Assembly: GCF_000876655.1 (NCBI RefSeq)
Contig: NZ_JYCN01000001.1
Location: 62,001-126,000, forward strand
Length of the DNA stretch: 64,000 bases
Direction of reading: 5' to 3'
DNA from: Arthrobacter sp. SPG23
Lineage (GTDB): Bacteria; Actinomycetota; Actinomycetes; Actinomycetales; Micrococcaceae
Below, one piece after another: positions 18,635 to 28,639 of this stretch. Both the position numbers and the translations under genes were made by a program. The notes beneath the pieces are model-generated. The model made no database searches. It saw nothing but the letters and a program-made list of their open reading frames with translations, and was not told the origin of the DNA. The first letter of the stretch is position 1; each line of letters starts with the position of its first letter.

Positions 18635-21070
18635 ATGGCCAACGCGCCCGGTGGGGACACAGTCAGTGATACCACACCAAGTGATGCCAGGACTTCGGCA
18701 GGCGACAGCAGCGAATTGGCTCTCGTGGACCGGTGGTGGCGGGCGGCCAACTACCTGTCTGTGGGCCAGATCTACCTCCGCTCCAACCCACTGCTGCGGG
18801 AACCCCTCCACGCTGAGGACACCAAATCCAGGCTCCTGGGCCACTGGGGCACCACGCCCGGACTCAACTTCGTCTACGCCCACCTCAACCGGGTCATCCG
18901 GCGGGACCGGCAGGAGATGCTGTTCATCGCCGGGCCCGGCCACGGCGGTCCCGCGGTGGTGGCCAACGCCTGGCTGGAGGGCACCTACTCGGAGATCTAC
19001 AGCAACGTGGGCAACGACGAACCGGGGCTCGCAGAACTCTTCCGCCAGTTTTCCTACCCGGGCGGCATCCCCAGCCACGCCGCGCCCGAAACGCCGGGAT
19101 CCATCAGCGAGGGCGGCGAACTCGGATACTCGCTGGCACACGCCTACGGGTCCGTCTTCGACAATCCCAACCTGATTACCGCCGTCGTGATCGGTGACGG
19201 CGAGGCCGAAACCGGGCCGCTCGCGGCCAGCTGGCACTCGCACAACTTCCTGGACCCCGTGGCTGACGGCGCCGTGCTGCCCATCCTGCACCTGAACGGC
19301 TACAAGATCGCCAACCCCACCGTCCTGGCCCGGATGCCGGAAGTCCAGCTGGAGCAACTGCTCCGCGGCTACGGCCACACACCACACTTCGTCACCGTGA
19401 CCGACCCGGACGATGTCGAGGGGGCCCACCGCGACTTCGCCGCTGCCGTTGACACCTGCCTTGCCGAAATCCGGGCCATCCAGGCCGGGCGCCGCGCCGC
19501 CGGGGTCCCGTCTGCAAACGACGCAGGCGCCGCCCAGTGGCCGATGATTGTGCTTCGTTCACCCAAAGGCTGGACGGGCCCCAAAAAGGTGGACGGCAAG
19601 CAGGTGGAAGGCACGTGGCGGAGCCATCAGGTGCCGCTGTCCGAGGTCCGCACCAACCCTGAGCACCTGGCCCAGCTGGAAGCCTGGCTCCAGTCCTACC
19701 GGCCCGAAGAACTCTTCGACGACGGCGGCCGTCTCCGGCCCGACGTCGCTGAAAACGCTCCCGCGGGGGAGCTGCGAATGAGTGCCACGCCGTATGCCAA
19801 CGGCGGCATCCTGCTGCGCGACCTCAAACTGCCGGACTACCGCAAGCACGCCGTCGAGGTGCCCCGGCCGGGAGTTGAGCGGGTCAGCGCCATGATCACG
19901 CTCGGTGGCTGGATGCGGGACCTCATTGCCCAAAACCCGGAGACTTTCCGGCTTTTCGGCCCCGACGAGACTGCTTCGAACCGCCTGCAGGACGTCTACG
20001 ACGTCACGGACAAAGTGTGGCAGTACCGGATCGACGACGTCGACGAGCACCTTGCGCGCGCCGGCCGCGTGATGGAGGTGCTCAGTGAGCACCTGTGCCA
20101 GGGCTGGCTGGAAGGCTACCTCCTGACCGGCCGGCACGGTGTGTTCAGCTGCTATGAGGCCTTCATCCACATTGTCGATTCCATGTTCAACCAGCACGCC
20201 AAGTGGCTCAAGGTCCACCGTGAGCTCGCCTGGCGCCAGCCGGTCGCGTCGTTGAACTACGTGCTTTCATCGCACGTCTGGCAGCAGGATCACAACGGCT
20301 TCTCGCACCAGGACCCCGGGTTCATCGACCACGCAGTGAACAAGAAGGCCGAGGTCATCCGCGTCTACCTGCCGCCGGACGCCAACACGCTGCTTTCCGT
20401 CATGGAGCACTGCCTCGGGTCCAGGGACTACGTCAATATCGTGGTCAGCGGCAAGCAGCCCTCACCCACCTGGCTGGGGCCGGCCGACGCCGCACACCAC
20501 TGCCAGCGGGGGCTGGGCATCTGGGAATTCGCTGGCTCCGAGGTGCCTGGAGAGGAACCGGACGTGGTGCTTGCCTGCGCCGGGGATGTTCCCACCGTGG
20601 AAACCGTCGCGGCCGCCGAACTGCTCAAGAAGGGTGCGCCCGGGCTGAAGATCCGCGTGGTCAACGTGGTGGACCTGATGCGCCTCCAGGACGCCAGCGA
20701 ACACCCGCACGGACTGACCTCGCGGGACTTTGACGGCATCTTCACTGCGGACAAGCCCGTCATCTTCGCCTACCACGGCTACCCGTCCCTGATCCACCGG
20801 CTGGCGTACCGACGGACCAACCAGGAAGGCCTGCACGTCCGGGGATACAAGGAAGAGGGGACCACCACCACGGCGTTCGACATGGCCATGCTGAACGGAA
20901 TCGACCGCTTCCAGCTGGCCATAGATGCCATCGACCGGGTTCCCGGCCTGGCCGAGCGGCACTCCCTGCTGCGCCAGTCGTTGCAGGACAGCCGCATCCG
21001 TGCGCACAACCACACGCGCAGCCACGGCGAAGACCAGGCCGAGATCAGTGACTGGTCGCTCGGCGGGTAA
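18635..21070 (+). CDS. xfp: phosphoketolase (xylulose-5-P / fructose-6-P)
   Basis: 811-residue thiamine-diphosphate enzyme that cleaves xylulose-5-phosphate (and often fructose-6-phosphate) with phosphate to acetyl phosphate plus a sugar phosphate. Visible signatures: [20 protein letters not shown] near residue 100, [20 protein letters not shown], and the ThDP/Mg motif [11 protein letters not shown] about residue 188. Full length for the family. ATG start with a cggagg RBS. The 195 bp upstream (18440-18634) holds no supported gene, only a weak acaacc/ggttgt inverted repeat at 18537-18561. No acetate kinase gene is nearby, so the fate of acetyl phosphate is encoded elsewhere. Confidence 0.96.
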   Translation: MANAPGGDTVSDTTPSDARTSAGDSSELALVDRWWRAANYLSVGQIYLRSNPLLREPLHAEDTKSRLLGHWGTTPGLNFVYAHLNRVIRRDRQEMLFIAGPGHGGPAVVANAWLEGTYSEIYSNVGNDEPGLAELFRQFSYPGGIPSHAAPETPGSISEGGELGYSLAHAYGSVFDNPNLITAVVIGDGEAETGPLAASWHSHNFLDPVADGAVLPILHLNGYKIANPTVLARMPEVQLEQLLRGYGHTPHFVTVTDPDDVEGAHRDFAAAVDTCLAEIRAIQAGRRAAGVPSANDAGAAQWPMIVLRSPKGWTGPKKVDGKQVEGTWRSHQVPLSEVRTNPEHLAQLEAWLQSYRPEELFDDGGRLRPDVAENAPAGELRMSATPYANGGILLRDLKLPDYRKHAVEVPRPGVERVSAMITLGGWMRDLIAQNPETFRLFGPDETASNRLQDVYDVTDKVWQYRIDDVDEHLARAGRVMEVLSEHLCQGWLEGYLLTGRHGVFSCYEAFIHIVDSMFNQHAKWLKVHRELAWRQPVASLNYVLSSHVWQQDHNGFSHQDPGFIDHAVNKKAEVIRVYLPPDANTLLSVMEHCLGSRDYVNIVVSGKQPSPTWLGPADAAHHCQRGLGIWEFAGSEVPGEEPDVVLACAGDVPTVETVAAAELLKKGAPGLKIRVVNVVDLMRLQDASEHPHGLTSRDFDGIFTADKPVIFAYHGYPSLIHRLAYRRTNQEGLHVRGYKEEGTTTTAFDMAMLNGIDRFQLAIDAIDRVPGLAERHSLLRQSLQDSRIRAHNHTRSHGEDQAEISDWSLGG

Positions 21071-21075
21071 TCCCG

Positions 21076-21828
21076 TTACCCGGTGAGGGCAGCGAGCGGG
21101 CCGGACGGCACGTGGATCCAGCCCTCGCTGAGGGCGGCCGCGGCGTGATCCTCCGGCGGCGCGAAGGTCTGGCCCAGGCCGGCCGCTCGGGCGGTGAGGG
21201 AGGCGATGACGGCGTCGAACATGTCGTCAGAAGCCACGAGGGCATCACGGTATCCGGCCAGGTCCAGCCAGGGGGCGGCTTGGACCAGGCTGTCCACGAT
21301 GAGGGCCAGCCGCTCCGCCTCCGGGATTCCTCGCCCTTTGTAGCCGCGGGCGTGGATTCCCCAGAGTTTCAGCGAAGCCGCCGGGTAGACCTCCGCCAGC
21401 CGGCCGGAGCCGTCCCTGGCCTGCGGTCCGTGGTCCCGGGCGATCTTGGCCTGGATGACCGCGCAGCGCATGGCAGGGTGGGCCAGCCGGTCCGCGGAGA
21501 CGCTGAGCGGGATCAGGCCTGTGGCGCGGGTGACGAACCGGTCGGTGTCCCGGTAGGCCAGCAACCGGCGGCCCTCGATGCCGTCGTGGTCCAGCACCGG
21601 GCGGGCGTCGAAGTTCAGGTGCCCGGCGAGGAAAGGCAGGAAGGCGTCCGGCCAGCCCACGGGGCAGTCGATGCCCGTCATGTCGGTGCCGCCGAACAGC
21701 TCCACGATCTCCTCGTCAGTGACGTTCAGGGAGAGGTGGACCAGCCGTGCGCCTCCGTCCGCCCACTCGATCACCGCCGCCGCGGTTTTCCTGGTGGCCG
21801 CCGCGAGGTCCACGCCCAGGGTCTTCAC
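21076..21828 (-). CDS. DUF429 domain-containing protein
   Basis: 250 residues. It begins MKTLGVDLAAATRKTAAAVI, an RNase H-like fold entry with the first conserved Asp. It continues with TGIDCPVGWPDAFLPFL and a DRLAHPAMRCAVIQAK segment, the hallmarks of DUF429 (predicted RNase H-fold nuclease). Biochemical role unproven. Convergent with xfp (5 bp apart). It follows the carboxylesterase by 2 bp on the same strand, so they are likely co-transcribed. Confidence 0.85.
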   Translation of the reverse strand: MKTLGVDLAAATRKTAAAVIEWADGGARLVHLSLNVTDEEIVELFGGTDMTGIDCPVGWPDAFLPFLAGHLNFDARPVLDHDGIEGRRLLAYRDTDRFVTRATGLIPLSVSADRLAHPAMRCAVIQAKIARDHGPQARDGSGRLAEVYPAASLKLWGIHARGYKGRGIPEAERLALIVDSLVQAAPWLDLAGYRDALVASDDMFDAVIASLTARAAGLGQTFAPPEDHAAAALSEGWIHVPSGPLAALTG

Positions 21829-21830
21829 GG

Positions 21831-23168
21831 TCAGACCGAGCGGTAGCGGAGTGCGCCGGGAAGCTCTCCCCGGTTGCCGAGGCCTTCCCCGGAGGCGAAC
21901 CGGGCCCAGACGGCGCGGACGGCCCGGCCCTGGGCATTGATCTCGTCCCAGGTGGCGCCGGCGACAAGACCTGCCGCTGCCCAGGTCTGCTGGTCGCCGA
22001 ACAGCAGCGGCAGGTCAACAGTGTGGGCGGCGCCGAAGAAGTTGCCGGGCGCGGCCCAGGTCAGCACGTAGCTGTAGGCTTTTCCACCCGCCCGGGCGTG
22101 CCGCCGGGCGAACTTCCGGGCGGACCGGCCGTACACGGCTTCGGTCACGGCCCGGCTCATGGCGTTGACGACTGCGGTCCCGACCACCGGAACCCTGGCA
22201 AGACGGCTGGCGACGGGGTTGCCCGGCAGGAACATGCGCGCCTCGTCCGCGGTATGGCCGATCAGGACCTCGATGGCGGGGGCGGCCTGGTTCCACGCGG
22301 CTTCAATCTCATGTTCAGGAGGCAGGGGCGCGTGTCCGTACTGTGTGCCGAAGGGCATTGCCGCCTTCAGCCCGAACTTCCGGGCCACCTGCGCAACACG
22401 CTCTTCAACGGCAACCACGTCCATTGCAGGGGTGTCCTCCGTGACATGTTCGGCTGCGGCCCCCATGGCAGCGCTCATTTTCTCCCGGCCCCTGGTGATG
22501 CCAAGGGGCGCGCTCTGGATGATGGCCCGCTGGAACAGCGACGGCGCCTCCGGCGTCGCCATCAGGTGGGCGACGGCGTCCCCGCCTGCTGACTGGCCGA
22601 ACGCCGTGACGCGTTCCGGATCTCCGCCGAAGGCGCTGATGTTCCGCTGCACCCAGCGGAACGCCTCGAGCTGGTCCAGCAGGCCAAGGTTGGCGGGCCG
22701 GCCCGTTCCGGTTGCCAGATATCCGAACAGGCCCAGGCGGTACGTCACGGACACAACGATGACCCTGTTCTCGGCAACCAGCGCCTTCGGGTCGAAGATG
22801 GCCAGGTCTCCGGAGCCGGACGTGTAGGACCCGCCATGGAGCCACACCATGACCGGGACGCGTTCGCCGTCGGCGAGGTCTGCCGGAAGGGTGATGGAGA
22901 GCCGCTGGCAGTCCTCGCTGCCGGGAAGCTCGCCGTAGCGGGTCCCCAGGATGTCGTCCAGGAACGGCACCGGACCCTGCGGGCATGCGGGCGAGAGCGA
23001 GGTGGCTGAGCGAACTTCGGTCCAGTCGGGTGCACTTGCCGGCGGCTGGAAACGGCCAGCTGTGGCGTAGGGGATCCCCGTGGCGCGCACGACGTCGCCG
23101 TCCCGCCAGCCGGTGATGGGGCCGCAGGGCGCGTCAAAAGAGGGGGGACTCAAAGGCTCGGAACTCAC
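21831..23168 (-). CDS. type B carboxylesterase/lipase family protein
   Basis: 445 residues from the GTG at 23168. It has the carboxylesterase pattern: ATGIPYATAGRF at the start, SEDCQRLSITLP (the SEDCL motif), the oxyanion MVWLHGGSYTSGSG loop, and nucleophile elbow AFGQSAGGDAVAH. HTADEAR carries the acidic region and AAHTVDLPLLFG carries the catalytic His. No signal peptide is seen, so it is probably cytoplasmic, hydrolysing short-chain esters. The frame is open 80 codons further upstream, but that stretch is Cys/Arg/Pro-rich and overlaps a hairpin region, so the later start is preferred. Confidence 0.9.
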   Translation of the reverse strand: MSSEPLSPPSFDAPCGPITGWRDGDVVRATGIPYATAGRFQPPASAPDWTEVRSATSLSPACPQGPVPFLDDILGTRYGELPGSEDCQRLSITLPADLADGERVPVMVWLHGGSYTSGSGDLAIFDPKALVAENRVIVVSVTYRLGLFGYLATGTGRPANLGLLDQLEAFRWVQRNISAFGGDPERVTAFGQSAGGDAVAHLMATPEAPSLFQRAIIQSAPLGITRGREKMSAAMGAAAEHVTEDTPAMDVVAVEERVAQVARKFGLKAAMPFGTQYGHAPLPPEHEIEAAWNQAAPAIEVLIGHTADEARMFLPGNPVASRLARVPVVGTAVVNAMSRAVTEAVYGRSARKFARRHARAGGKAYSYVLTWAAPGNFFGAAHTVDLPLLFGDQQTWAAAGLVAGATWDEINAQGRAVRAVWARFASGEGLGNRGELPGALRYRSV

Positions 23169-23209
23169 ATGCCAACGATTCCATAGATTTACTTCGTTGG
23201 GGCAACAGA

Positions 23210-23264
23210 AAATCCCCGCCTCCCGGACCTTTCCCCCTGGCATGGCGCGGGGATTTGTCCGGGA
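23210..23264. other. interleaved inverted repeats between ppa and the carboxylesterase gene
   Basis: aaatccccgc (23210-23219) pairs with gcggggattt (23247-23256), and tcccggac (23221-23228) pairs with gtccggga (23257-23264). The order A-B-A'-B' means the two stems exclude each other sterically. It could be a terminator or attenuator between the two minus-strand genes. Confidence 0.6.
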
Positions 23265-23314
23265 GACGGGATTTGCGGGGCAGGCGGCACAAACGCGGCC
23301 TGCCGGGGACAGAC

Positions 23315-23806
23315 CTAGTGGCCGGCTGCCGGAACGTAGCGCTTGATGGATGCTTCCAGTTCGGCTTCGGCAGCGGCGCGGTCGCCCCAGCCTTCGGCCT
23401 TGACCCACTTGCCCGGCTCCAGGTCCTTGTAGCGGGTGAAGAAGTGCTCGATTTCCTTGATCAGGTATTCGCTGACGTCGCTGACCTCTTTGATGTGGTC
23501 GAAGCGGGCGTCGACGGGAACGCAGAGGACCTTGGCGTCCCCGCCGCCGTCGTCCGTCATGTTGAACACGCCGATGGGGCGTGCTTCAACGATGACGCCC
23601 GGGTGCAGATCGAAGTCCTGCAGGAGCACCAGTGCGTCCAGCGGGTCGCCGTCTTCGCCGAGGGTGTTCTCGAAGAAACCGTAGTGGGTGGGGTACTGCA
23701 TGGAGGTAAACAGGACGCGGTCCAGGCGGACGCGGCCGGTCTCGTGATCGACTTCGTACTTGACGCGTGATCCCTTGGGGATCTCGATGGTCACGTCATG
23801 CTTCAT
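23315..23806 (-). CDS. ppa: inorganic pyrophosphatase
   Basis: 163-residue family I soluble pyrophosphatase. Conserved active-site segments are visible: [14 protein letters not shown] (Lys/Glu), [20 protein letters not shown] with the metal-binding Asp cluster [11 protein letters not shown], and [16 protein letters not shown]. It hydrolyses pyrophosphate to phosphate in the cytoplasm. RBS gaggag lies 7 nt before the ATG. It is divergent from dacB across 152 bp. Confidence 0.97.
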   Translation of the reverse strand: MKHDVTIEIPKGSRVKYEVDHETGRVRLDRVLFTSMQYPTHYGFFENTLGEDGDPLDALVLLQDFDLHPGVIVEARPIGVFNMTDDGGGDAKVLCVPVDARFDHIKEVSDVSEYLIKEIEHFFTRYKDLEPGKWVKAEGWGDRAAAEAELEASIKRYVPAAGH

Positions 23807-23958
23807 GGAATGCTCCTCGACTTCAGGGGTGTTCGCGGCACACAGAAAGACCGGAAAAAGGAGTGTCGGTGCCGCCGACTACTATTGAGGATATAGCGAT
23901 AGGCCCAGGTTTCATGAACTAGTGGGGACATTTCAGGACTATAAGGACCAACAGCAGC

Positions 23959-25431
23959 ATGAAACGCATGATGAGCCGCGCGGCCAGGCATCCCTGGTTT
24001 GCGACCATCGGGCGGCAACTGCCGATGGTGCTGCTGGCCATCCTTATTGTGGCGCTCGCCGTCCCGGCCGCCATGCTCGTCGCACCCGCCTTTACCGGCC
24101 GGGGCGCCAGTCCGGAAGGCGCTGCGCCCGCGGTGCCGGCCTGGCAGCAGGTCCCGCGGGACCTTTCCCTCCCGCAGGGCATCTCACCCCTTAAGGACTC
24201 GGCCCCGGTCCCGTGGCCGGACACGCTCGCCGCCCGGCTCAATGCCACGCTAAAGACCGACGGCGCCGGGTCATTTACCGGCGTAGTGCAGGACGCCGCC
24301 ACGGGCCAGGTGCTGTTCAGCCGGAATGGCTCGGACGGCAGGGTTCCCGCCTCCAACATGAAGCTCCTGACGGCCGCCGCCGCTCTCCGCGCCATCGGAC
24401 CGGATCAGCGCTTCAGCACCAGGGTGGTAGCGGGCGCCGACGAGGGGTCGGTGGTCCTGACCGGCGGCGGGGATGTCCTGCTGGGTGCGGGAGAGTCATC
24501 CCCGGACGCCGTGATGGGCCACGCCGGACTGGCCACGCTGGCCCGGCTCACCATCGCGTCCCTTCAGGAAAGCGGCATCAAGGGTCCGGTGCAGGTACGG
24601 CTGGACGACTCCTTATTCACCGGTCCCGCGCTGAACCCGACGTGGAGCCCGGAGGACGTGGCCGCAGGCGAGACCGCGCCACTGTTCCCGCTGGCCCTCA
24701 ACTCGGCGCGGTACGACCCCGCCGTTACCACCGGACCGCGCCCGCAGGACGCAGCCATGGGCGCCGCAGAGGCGTTCTCCGCCCAGCTCACCGCTGTAGG
24801 CGCCGCTGCCGGGTTGTCCGTCACGCCCGGCGTCGAGCGTGCCAAAGCCCCGGAATCCGGCAAAGTGCTGGCCGAAGTCCCGTCCGCCACGCTCCGCCAG
24901 CAGGTGGACCTGATGCTGCAGACCTCGGACAATTATCTGGCCGAGGTGGTGGGCCGGATGACCGCCGTCGCCATGGGACAACCCGGCAGCAATGACGGCG
25001 CGACTGCCGCCGTGTACAAACAGGTGCAGGACCTGGGAATCCCCACGGACGGACTCCTCATGGCGGACGTCTCCGGCCTGTCGCTGGGCAACCAGGTGTC
25101 GGCCGGCCAGCTCTCGGAGGTCGTCCGGGCCGTCACGTCCGGTGCCGAACCCAGCCTCCGGGCTGCCATCGGAGGCTTTCCCGTGGCAGGCCTTACCGGA
25201 ACGCTGGGCAGCAGGTATACCGACGCATCCACTGAAGGCGGTGCGGGGCTGGTGCGGGCCAAGACCGGAACCCTGAACTCCGTGATTGCCCTCAGCGGCT
25301 ACGTTGTGGACGCCGACGGCCGCCTCCTGGTGTTCTCCTTTATAGGGAACGGACTGGAGCCCGGCGCGGCGGGGAACAGGACGGCGCTGGATCTCACGGC
25401 GTCGGCACTGGCCTCCTGCGGCTGCCGCTAG
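23959..25431 (+). CDS. dacB: D-alanyl-D-alanine carboxypeptidase/endopeptidase (PBP4 type, S13)
   Basis: 490 residues. The N-terminal signal anchor (VLLAILIVALAVPAAMLV, about 24-41) exports the enzyme. The three penicillin-binding motifs are present: SxxK as SNMK, SxN as SDN in TSDNYLAEVVG, and KTG in RAKTGTLNSV. PBP4-type enzymes trim peptidoglycan stem peptides or cleave cross-links. The region between SxxK and SxN has the long insertion typical of S13. The 3' end abuts the convergent small exported peptide gene. Confidence 0.95.
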   Translation: MKRMMSRAARHPWFATIGRQLPMVLLAILIVALAVPAAMLVAPAFTGRGASPEGAAPAVPAWQQVPRDLSLPQGISPLKDSAPVPWPDTLAARLNATLKTDGAGSFTGVVQDAATGQVLFSRNGSDGRVPASNMKLLTAAAALRAIGPDQRFSTRVVAGADEGSVVLTGGGDVLLGAGESSPDAVMGHAGLATLARLTIASLQESGIKGPVQVRLDDSLFTGPALNPTWSPEDVAAGETAPLFPLALNSARYDPAVTTGPRPQDAAMGAAEAFSAQLTAVGAAAGLSVTPGVERAKAPESGKVLAEVPSATLRQQVDLMLQTSDNYLAEVVGRMTAVAMGQPGSNDGATAAVYKQVQDLGIPTDGLLMADVSGLSLGNQVSAGQLSEVVRAVTSGAEPSLRAAIGGFPVAGLTGTLGSRYTDASTEGGAGLVRAKTGTLNSVIALSGYVVDADGRLLVFSFIGNGLEPGAAGNRTALDLTASALASCGCR

Positions 25432-25652
25432 CCGGCGGCGTCACCGGAACTGGCACCCTCGCCTGTGCCGGCCCCGCCCGTGCCGGCACTGGCCGCGGAA
25501 CTCAGTTGCGTACCTGCCTCCGGGGCTGCTTCCGCGGCGGTGCCAAACGCGGCGGTGCCCAGCAGTGCCGCCATGACAACGGCGGACAGGACGGACCTCC
25601 AGTTGTTGCTCTGACCCAGGCTCAGCGGCGGGATCGGGCGGTACGCAATCAT
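25428..25652 (-). CDS. small exported hypothetical peptide
   Basis: 74 residues from the ATG at 25652, which has a good RBS (aaggagagtccg). The N-terminal half is a signal-peptide-like region: NNWR, then VLSAVVMAALLGTAAFG, and a plausible AEA-AP cleavage site. The mature remainder (~35 residues) is Ala/Gly/Ser/Thr-rich, with no Cys. An upstream in-frame start at 25703 would add 17 polar residues and is less likely. It is convergent with dacB, overlapping its stop region by 4 bp. Function unknown. Confidence 0.65.
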   Translation of the reverse strand: MIAYRPIPPLSLGQSNNWRSVLSAVVMAALLGTAAFGTAAEAAPEAGTQLSSAASAGTGGAGTGEGASSGDAAG

Positions 25653-25799
25653 CGGACTCTCCTTGGTGGTGTGGACTTCTGCACCAACTGTGGCCCGGAA
25701 CATTTGTGTTCCTCTGTTCCGATCCTGTGCCTTGCCTGTGCGTTGAACCCGTTCGCCGGTCAGCGAACTTAACGCGCAACCACGGGGTGCTGTGATCTG

Positions 25800-26927
25800 A
25801 TGGACGTTATGGAGTCAACTGCAGGCGATTCATCAGTACAGGCCCAGGCATTGATCAACTGGGAGCTCGCAGCATCAACAGCCGCGCGCCTGGCTCCGGC
25901 GGGCCCGTCGCTGGGATCCGCCGAAATCGGGACGGCCGTGGAGAACCTGCGCCTCATGGCGGATATTTCCGTGCCGCACGTCCATGACATCACCGGGCTC
26001 GAGGCCGCGCGGGACCTCCGTGATTCCTCTGTGCTGGTGGTGGACCGCGCCTCCTGGGCCAAGGCCAACACGCAAAGCTTCGCCGTCATGCTGAAGCCCG
26101 CCATGGAAAAGATGCTGGAGGGCCGCCGCGGAGCCATGAGCCCGGGTGCCGCGTCCGTCAGCGGTGCCATCACGGGAAGCCAGCTGGGTGCTGTGCTTGC
26201 CTTCCTGTCCAGCAAGGTCCTGGGCCAGTACGATCCCTTCTCGGCGCTCGCCGAAGACTCCACCGCCCCGGCAGCCGGACGCCTCCTGCTGGTCGCGCCG
26301 AACATTGTCCAGGTGGAGCGCGAACTCAACGTCACCCCCGAGGACTTCCGGCTGTGGGTCTGCCTGCACGAGCAGACGCACCGCGTGCAGTTTGCGGCCG
26401 CACCCTGGCTGCGCCACCACATGCTGAGCGAAATCGACACCCTCAGCGAACACCTGCTGGGCAACGTCGACACCCTCCTCGAGCGCGCGTCTGCAGCGGC
26501 CCGGTCACTCAAGGACCGCACAGCCGCCGGAACCGCCCCGGGACGCGGCGCCATCCTGGACCTGCTGCAGGACCCGGAGGAGAAGGCCTCCCTGTCGCAC
26601 CTGACCGCCGTGATGAGCCTGCTGGAGGGCCACGCCAACGTGGTCATGGACGCCGTCGACGCCAGCATCGTTCCGTCCGTCAAGACCATCCGGCAGCGCT
26701 TCAACGCCCGCGGCAAGGACCGGGGCGTCGTGGAGAAGTTCATCCGCAGCCTGCTGGGCCTCGATGCCAAGATGCGCCAGTACACGGACGGCGCCAAGTT
26801 CGTCCGCGCCGTGGTGGACGTGGCCGGCATGGAAGGCTTCAACCGGGTCTGGGAATCCGCTGCGAACCTGCCCACGGAACCGGAAATCCATGACGCCAAG
26901 CTCTGGCTCGAGCGGATGGGGCACTAG
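25800..26927 (+). CDS. zinc-dependent metalloprotease-like protein (DUF2342 / F420-associated family)
   Basis: 375 residues. The family is recognised by its conserved actinobacterial position just before tilS and hpt, the LRLMADISVPHVHDITGL segment, and a zinc-binding HEQTH motif (HExxH) around residue 188 in RLWVCLHEQTHRVQFAAAPWLR. Members are annotated as coenzyme-F420-biosynthesis-associated or putative zinc metallopeptidases; activity is unproven. A second ATG three codons later is an equally good start. The stop codon is immediately followed by the tilS start. Confidence 0.88.
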   Translation: MDVMESTAGDSSVQAQALINWELAASTAARLAPAGPSLGSAEIGTAVENLRLMADISVPHVHDITGLEAARDLRDSSVLVVDRASWAKANTQSFAVMLKPAMEKMLEGRRGAMSPGAASVSGAITGSQLGAVLAFLSSKVLGQYDPFSALAEDSTAPAAGRLLLVAPNIVQVERELNVTPEDFRLWVCLHEQTHRVQFAAAPWLRHHMLSEIDTLSEHLLGNVDTLLERASAAARSLKDRTAAGTAPGRGAILDLLQDPEEKASLSHLTAVMSLLEGHANVVMDAVDASIVPSVKTIRQRFNARGKDRGVVEKFIRSLLGLDAKMRQYTDGAKFVRAVVDVAGMEGFNRVWESAANLPTEPEIHDAKLWLERMGH

Positions 26928-28058
26928 TTGTCCCACCCTCCCAGCGGACGACGGCGGCCCGGCCGGCTGTCGCCCGTCGTCGGCAAGGCGCGCAAAATGC
27001 TGCAGAACGCCCTGGCCGACGCCGGCTACCCCGAACGGGTGCTCGTCGCCTGCAGCGGCGGCCCGGATTCGCTGGCCCTCGCGGCCGTCGCGTCCTACTT
27101 CGGCCGCCGCGGCCACGTGGACGGCCACCCCGTGTCGGTGGGTGCCGTCGTCGTCGACCATCAGCTGCAGCCCGGCTCCGCCGGCGTCGCCGCCCACACC
27201 GCCGACGTCCTCCGGGACCTGGCCCTTTCCCCCGTGGAAGTGCGGCGCGTGGACGTCGCATCCACCGGGATCGGCCCCGAAGCCGCGGCACGGGACGCCA
27301 GGCACGCGGCCCTGGAGCAAGCTGCCGCCCAGGCCGGTGCCGGCGTGATCCTCCTCGGCCACACGCTGGACGACCAGGCGGAACAGGTATTGCTCGGCCT
27401 GGCCCGGGGCTCCGGAACGCGTTCGCTGGCGGGAATGCGGCCGGTCCGCGGACTCCTGCTCCGGCCGTTCCTGGGCCTCCGCCGTGCCGACACCCTGGAG
27501 ATCTGCGCCGTCGAGGGACTGGACCCGTGGCATGACCCCAGTAACGCCGACCCCTCCTTTGCCCGGTCCCGCACACGGGTGGAGGTCCTTCCCATGCTGG
27601 AGGAAAAACTCGGCCCCGGGGTCGCGGAGTCCCTCGCCAGGACGGCCGCCATCCTGCAGCTGGACGCCGACTACCTCGACGACGTGGCGAACAGCACGTA
27701 CGAGCAGCTGGCGGAGCATTCCGGCGTCGAAATCCGCCTGCCCGAAGCCGCGCTCGGTGAGCTGGCCCCCGCCATCCGGTTCCGGGTGATCGCCAAGGCA
27801 GCCGCCGCCGTCGGAGGCCAGCAGCCGAGCTATCAGCGGCTGCTGGCCGCGGAGGCGCTCCTGCGCCGGCAGGGTTCCGCCGGCCCGGTGGAACTTCCCG
27901 GCGGAGTGAGCGCCTACCGGCTGTCGCTGGCGCAAATCCTCGCCGGCGAAGGGCAGAATCCGCCGGAACGGACGGAGGAGGACGCCAACGGCGGTCCCCG
28001 TGAGGCCGCCCGCTGTGGGAAGCTAGTATTCCGGCCTCAAAAGCCGCCCCAAAAATAG
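26928..28058 (+). CDS. tilS: tRNA(Ile)-lysidine synthase
   Basis: 376 residues; ligates lysine to C34 of tRNA-Ile(CAU) using ATP. The PP-loop CSGGPDSLALA (SGGxDS) lies near residue 39, and LGHTLDDQAEQVLLGLARGSG and the RPFLGLRRAD block are diagnostic. It starts at a TTG directly after the TAG of the metalloprotease gene, consistent with coupling. It lies upstream of hpt in the standard bacterial tilS-hpt-ftsH order. Confidence 0.95.
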   Translation: MSHPPSGRRRPGRLSPVVGKARKMLQNALADAGYPERVLVACSGGPDSLALAAVASYFGRRGHVDGHPVSVGAVVVDHQLQPGSAGVAAHTADVLRDLALSPVEVRRVDVASTGIGPEAAARDARHAALEQAAAQAGAGVILLGHTLDDQAEQVLLGLARGSGTRSLAGMRPVRGLLLRPFLGLRRADTLEICAVEGLDPWHDPSNADPSFARSRTRVEVLPMLEEKLGPGVAESLARTAAILQLDADYLDDVANSTYEQLAEHSGVEIRLPEAALGELAPAIRFRVIAKAAAAVGGQQPSYQRLLAAEALLRRQGSAGPVELPGGVSAYRLSLAQILAGEGQNPPERTEEDANGGPREAARCGKLVFRPQKPPQK

Positions 28059-28087
28059 TCGCACCCGCATCTACACAGGAGCCATTG

Positions 28088-28639
28088 GTGGATTCAAACG
28101 ACGTCCAGGCAGACCTCAAGCACGTTCTCTACACCAAGGATCAGATCCAGCAGCGGATTACCGAGCTCGCTGCACAGATCGACAAGGACTACGAGGGCCG
28201 GGAGCTCCTCATCGTCGGCGTTTTGAAGGGCGCGGTCATGGTCATGGCAGACCTGGCGCGGGCGCTTCACAGCCACGTTTCCATGGACTGGATGGCAGTT
28301 TCCTCCTACGGTTCCGGCACCCAGTCCTCCGGTGTTGTCCGCATCCTCAAGGACCTCGACACCGACCTCATGGGCAAGGATGTGCTGATTGTCGAGGACA
28401 TCATCGACTCCGGCCTGACGCTTTCGTGGCTCAAGACCAACCTGGAATCCCGCGGCACCGCGTCCGTGGAAATCTGCACCGCCTTCCGCAAGCCCACGGC
28501 TGCCAAGGTCCAGATCGACGTCAAGTACGTCGGTTACGACATCCCGAACGAATTCGTGGTGGGCTACGGCCTGGACTACGCCGAGAAGTACCGCAACCTT
28601 GACTTCGTGGGCACACTGGCGCCCCACGTCTACGAATAG
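28088..28639 (+). CDS. hpt: hypoxanthine phosphoribosyltransferase
   Basis: 183 residues; salvages hypoxanthine/guanine with PRPP. The PRPP-binding loop VLIVEDIIDSGLTLSWL and the VGVLKGAVMVMADLAR segment are clear. I choose the GTG at 28088 because caggag lies 6 nt upstream; the TTG one codon earlier is closer to the RBS than usual. It is followed by a 204-bp gap and ftsH. Confidence 0.95.
   Translation: MDSNDVQADLKHVLYTKDQIQQRITELAAQIDKDYEGRELLIVGVLKGAVMVMADLARALHSHVSMDWMAVSSYGSGTQSSGVVRILKDLDTDLMGKDVLIVEDIIDSGLTLSWLKTNLESRGTASVEICTAFRKPTAAKVQIDVKYVGYDIPNEFVVGYGLDYAEKYRNLDFVGTLAPHVYE

Noticed and set aside
18510..19175. 221-codon frame overlapping the phosphoketolase start
   Set aside because: Pro/Ser/Thr/Arg-rich shadow in another frame of a clear xfp gene.
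23210..23264. H-type pseudoknot
   Set aside because: Linkers of 1 and 0 nt cannot span 8- and 10-bp stems, so both stems cannot coexist.
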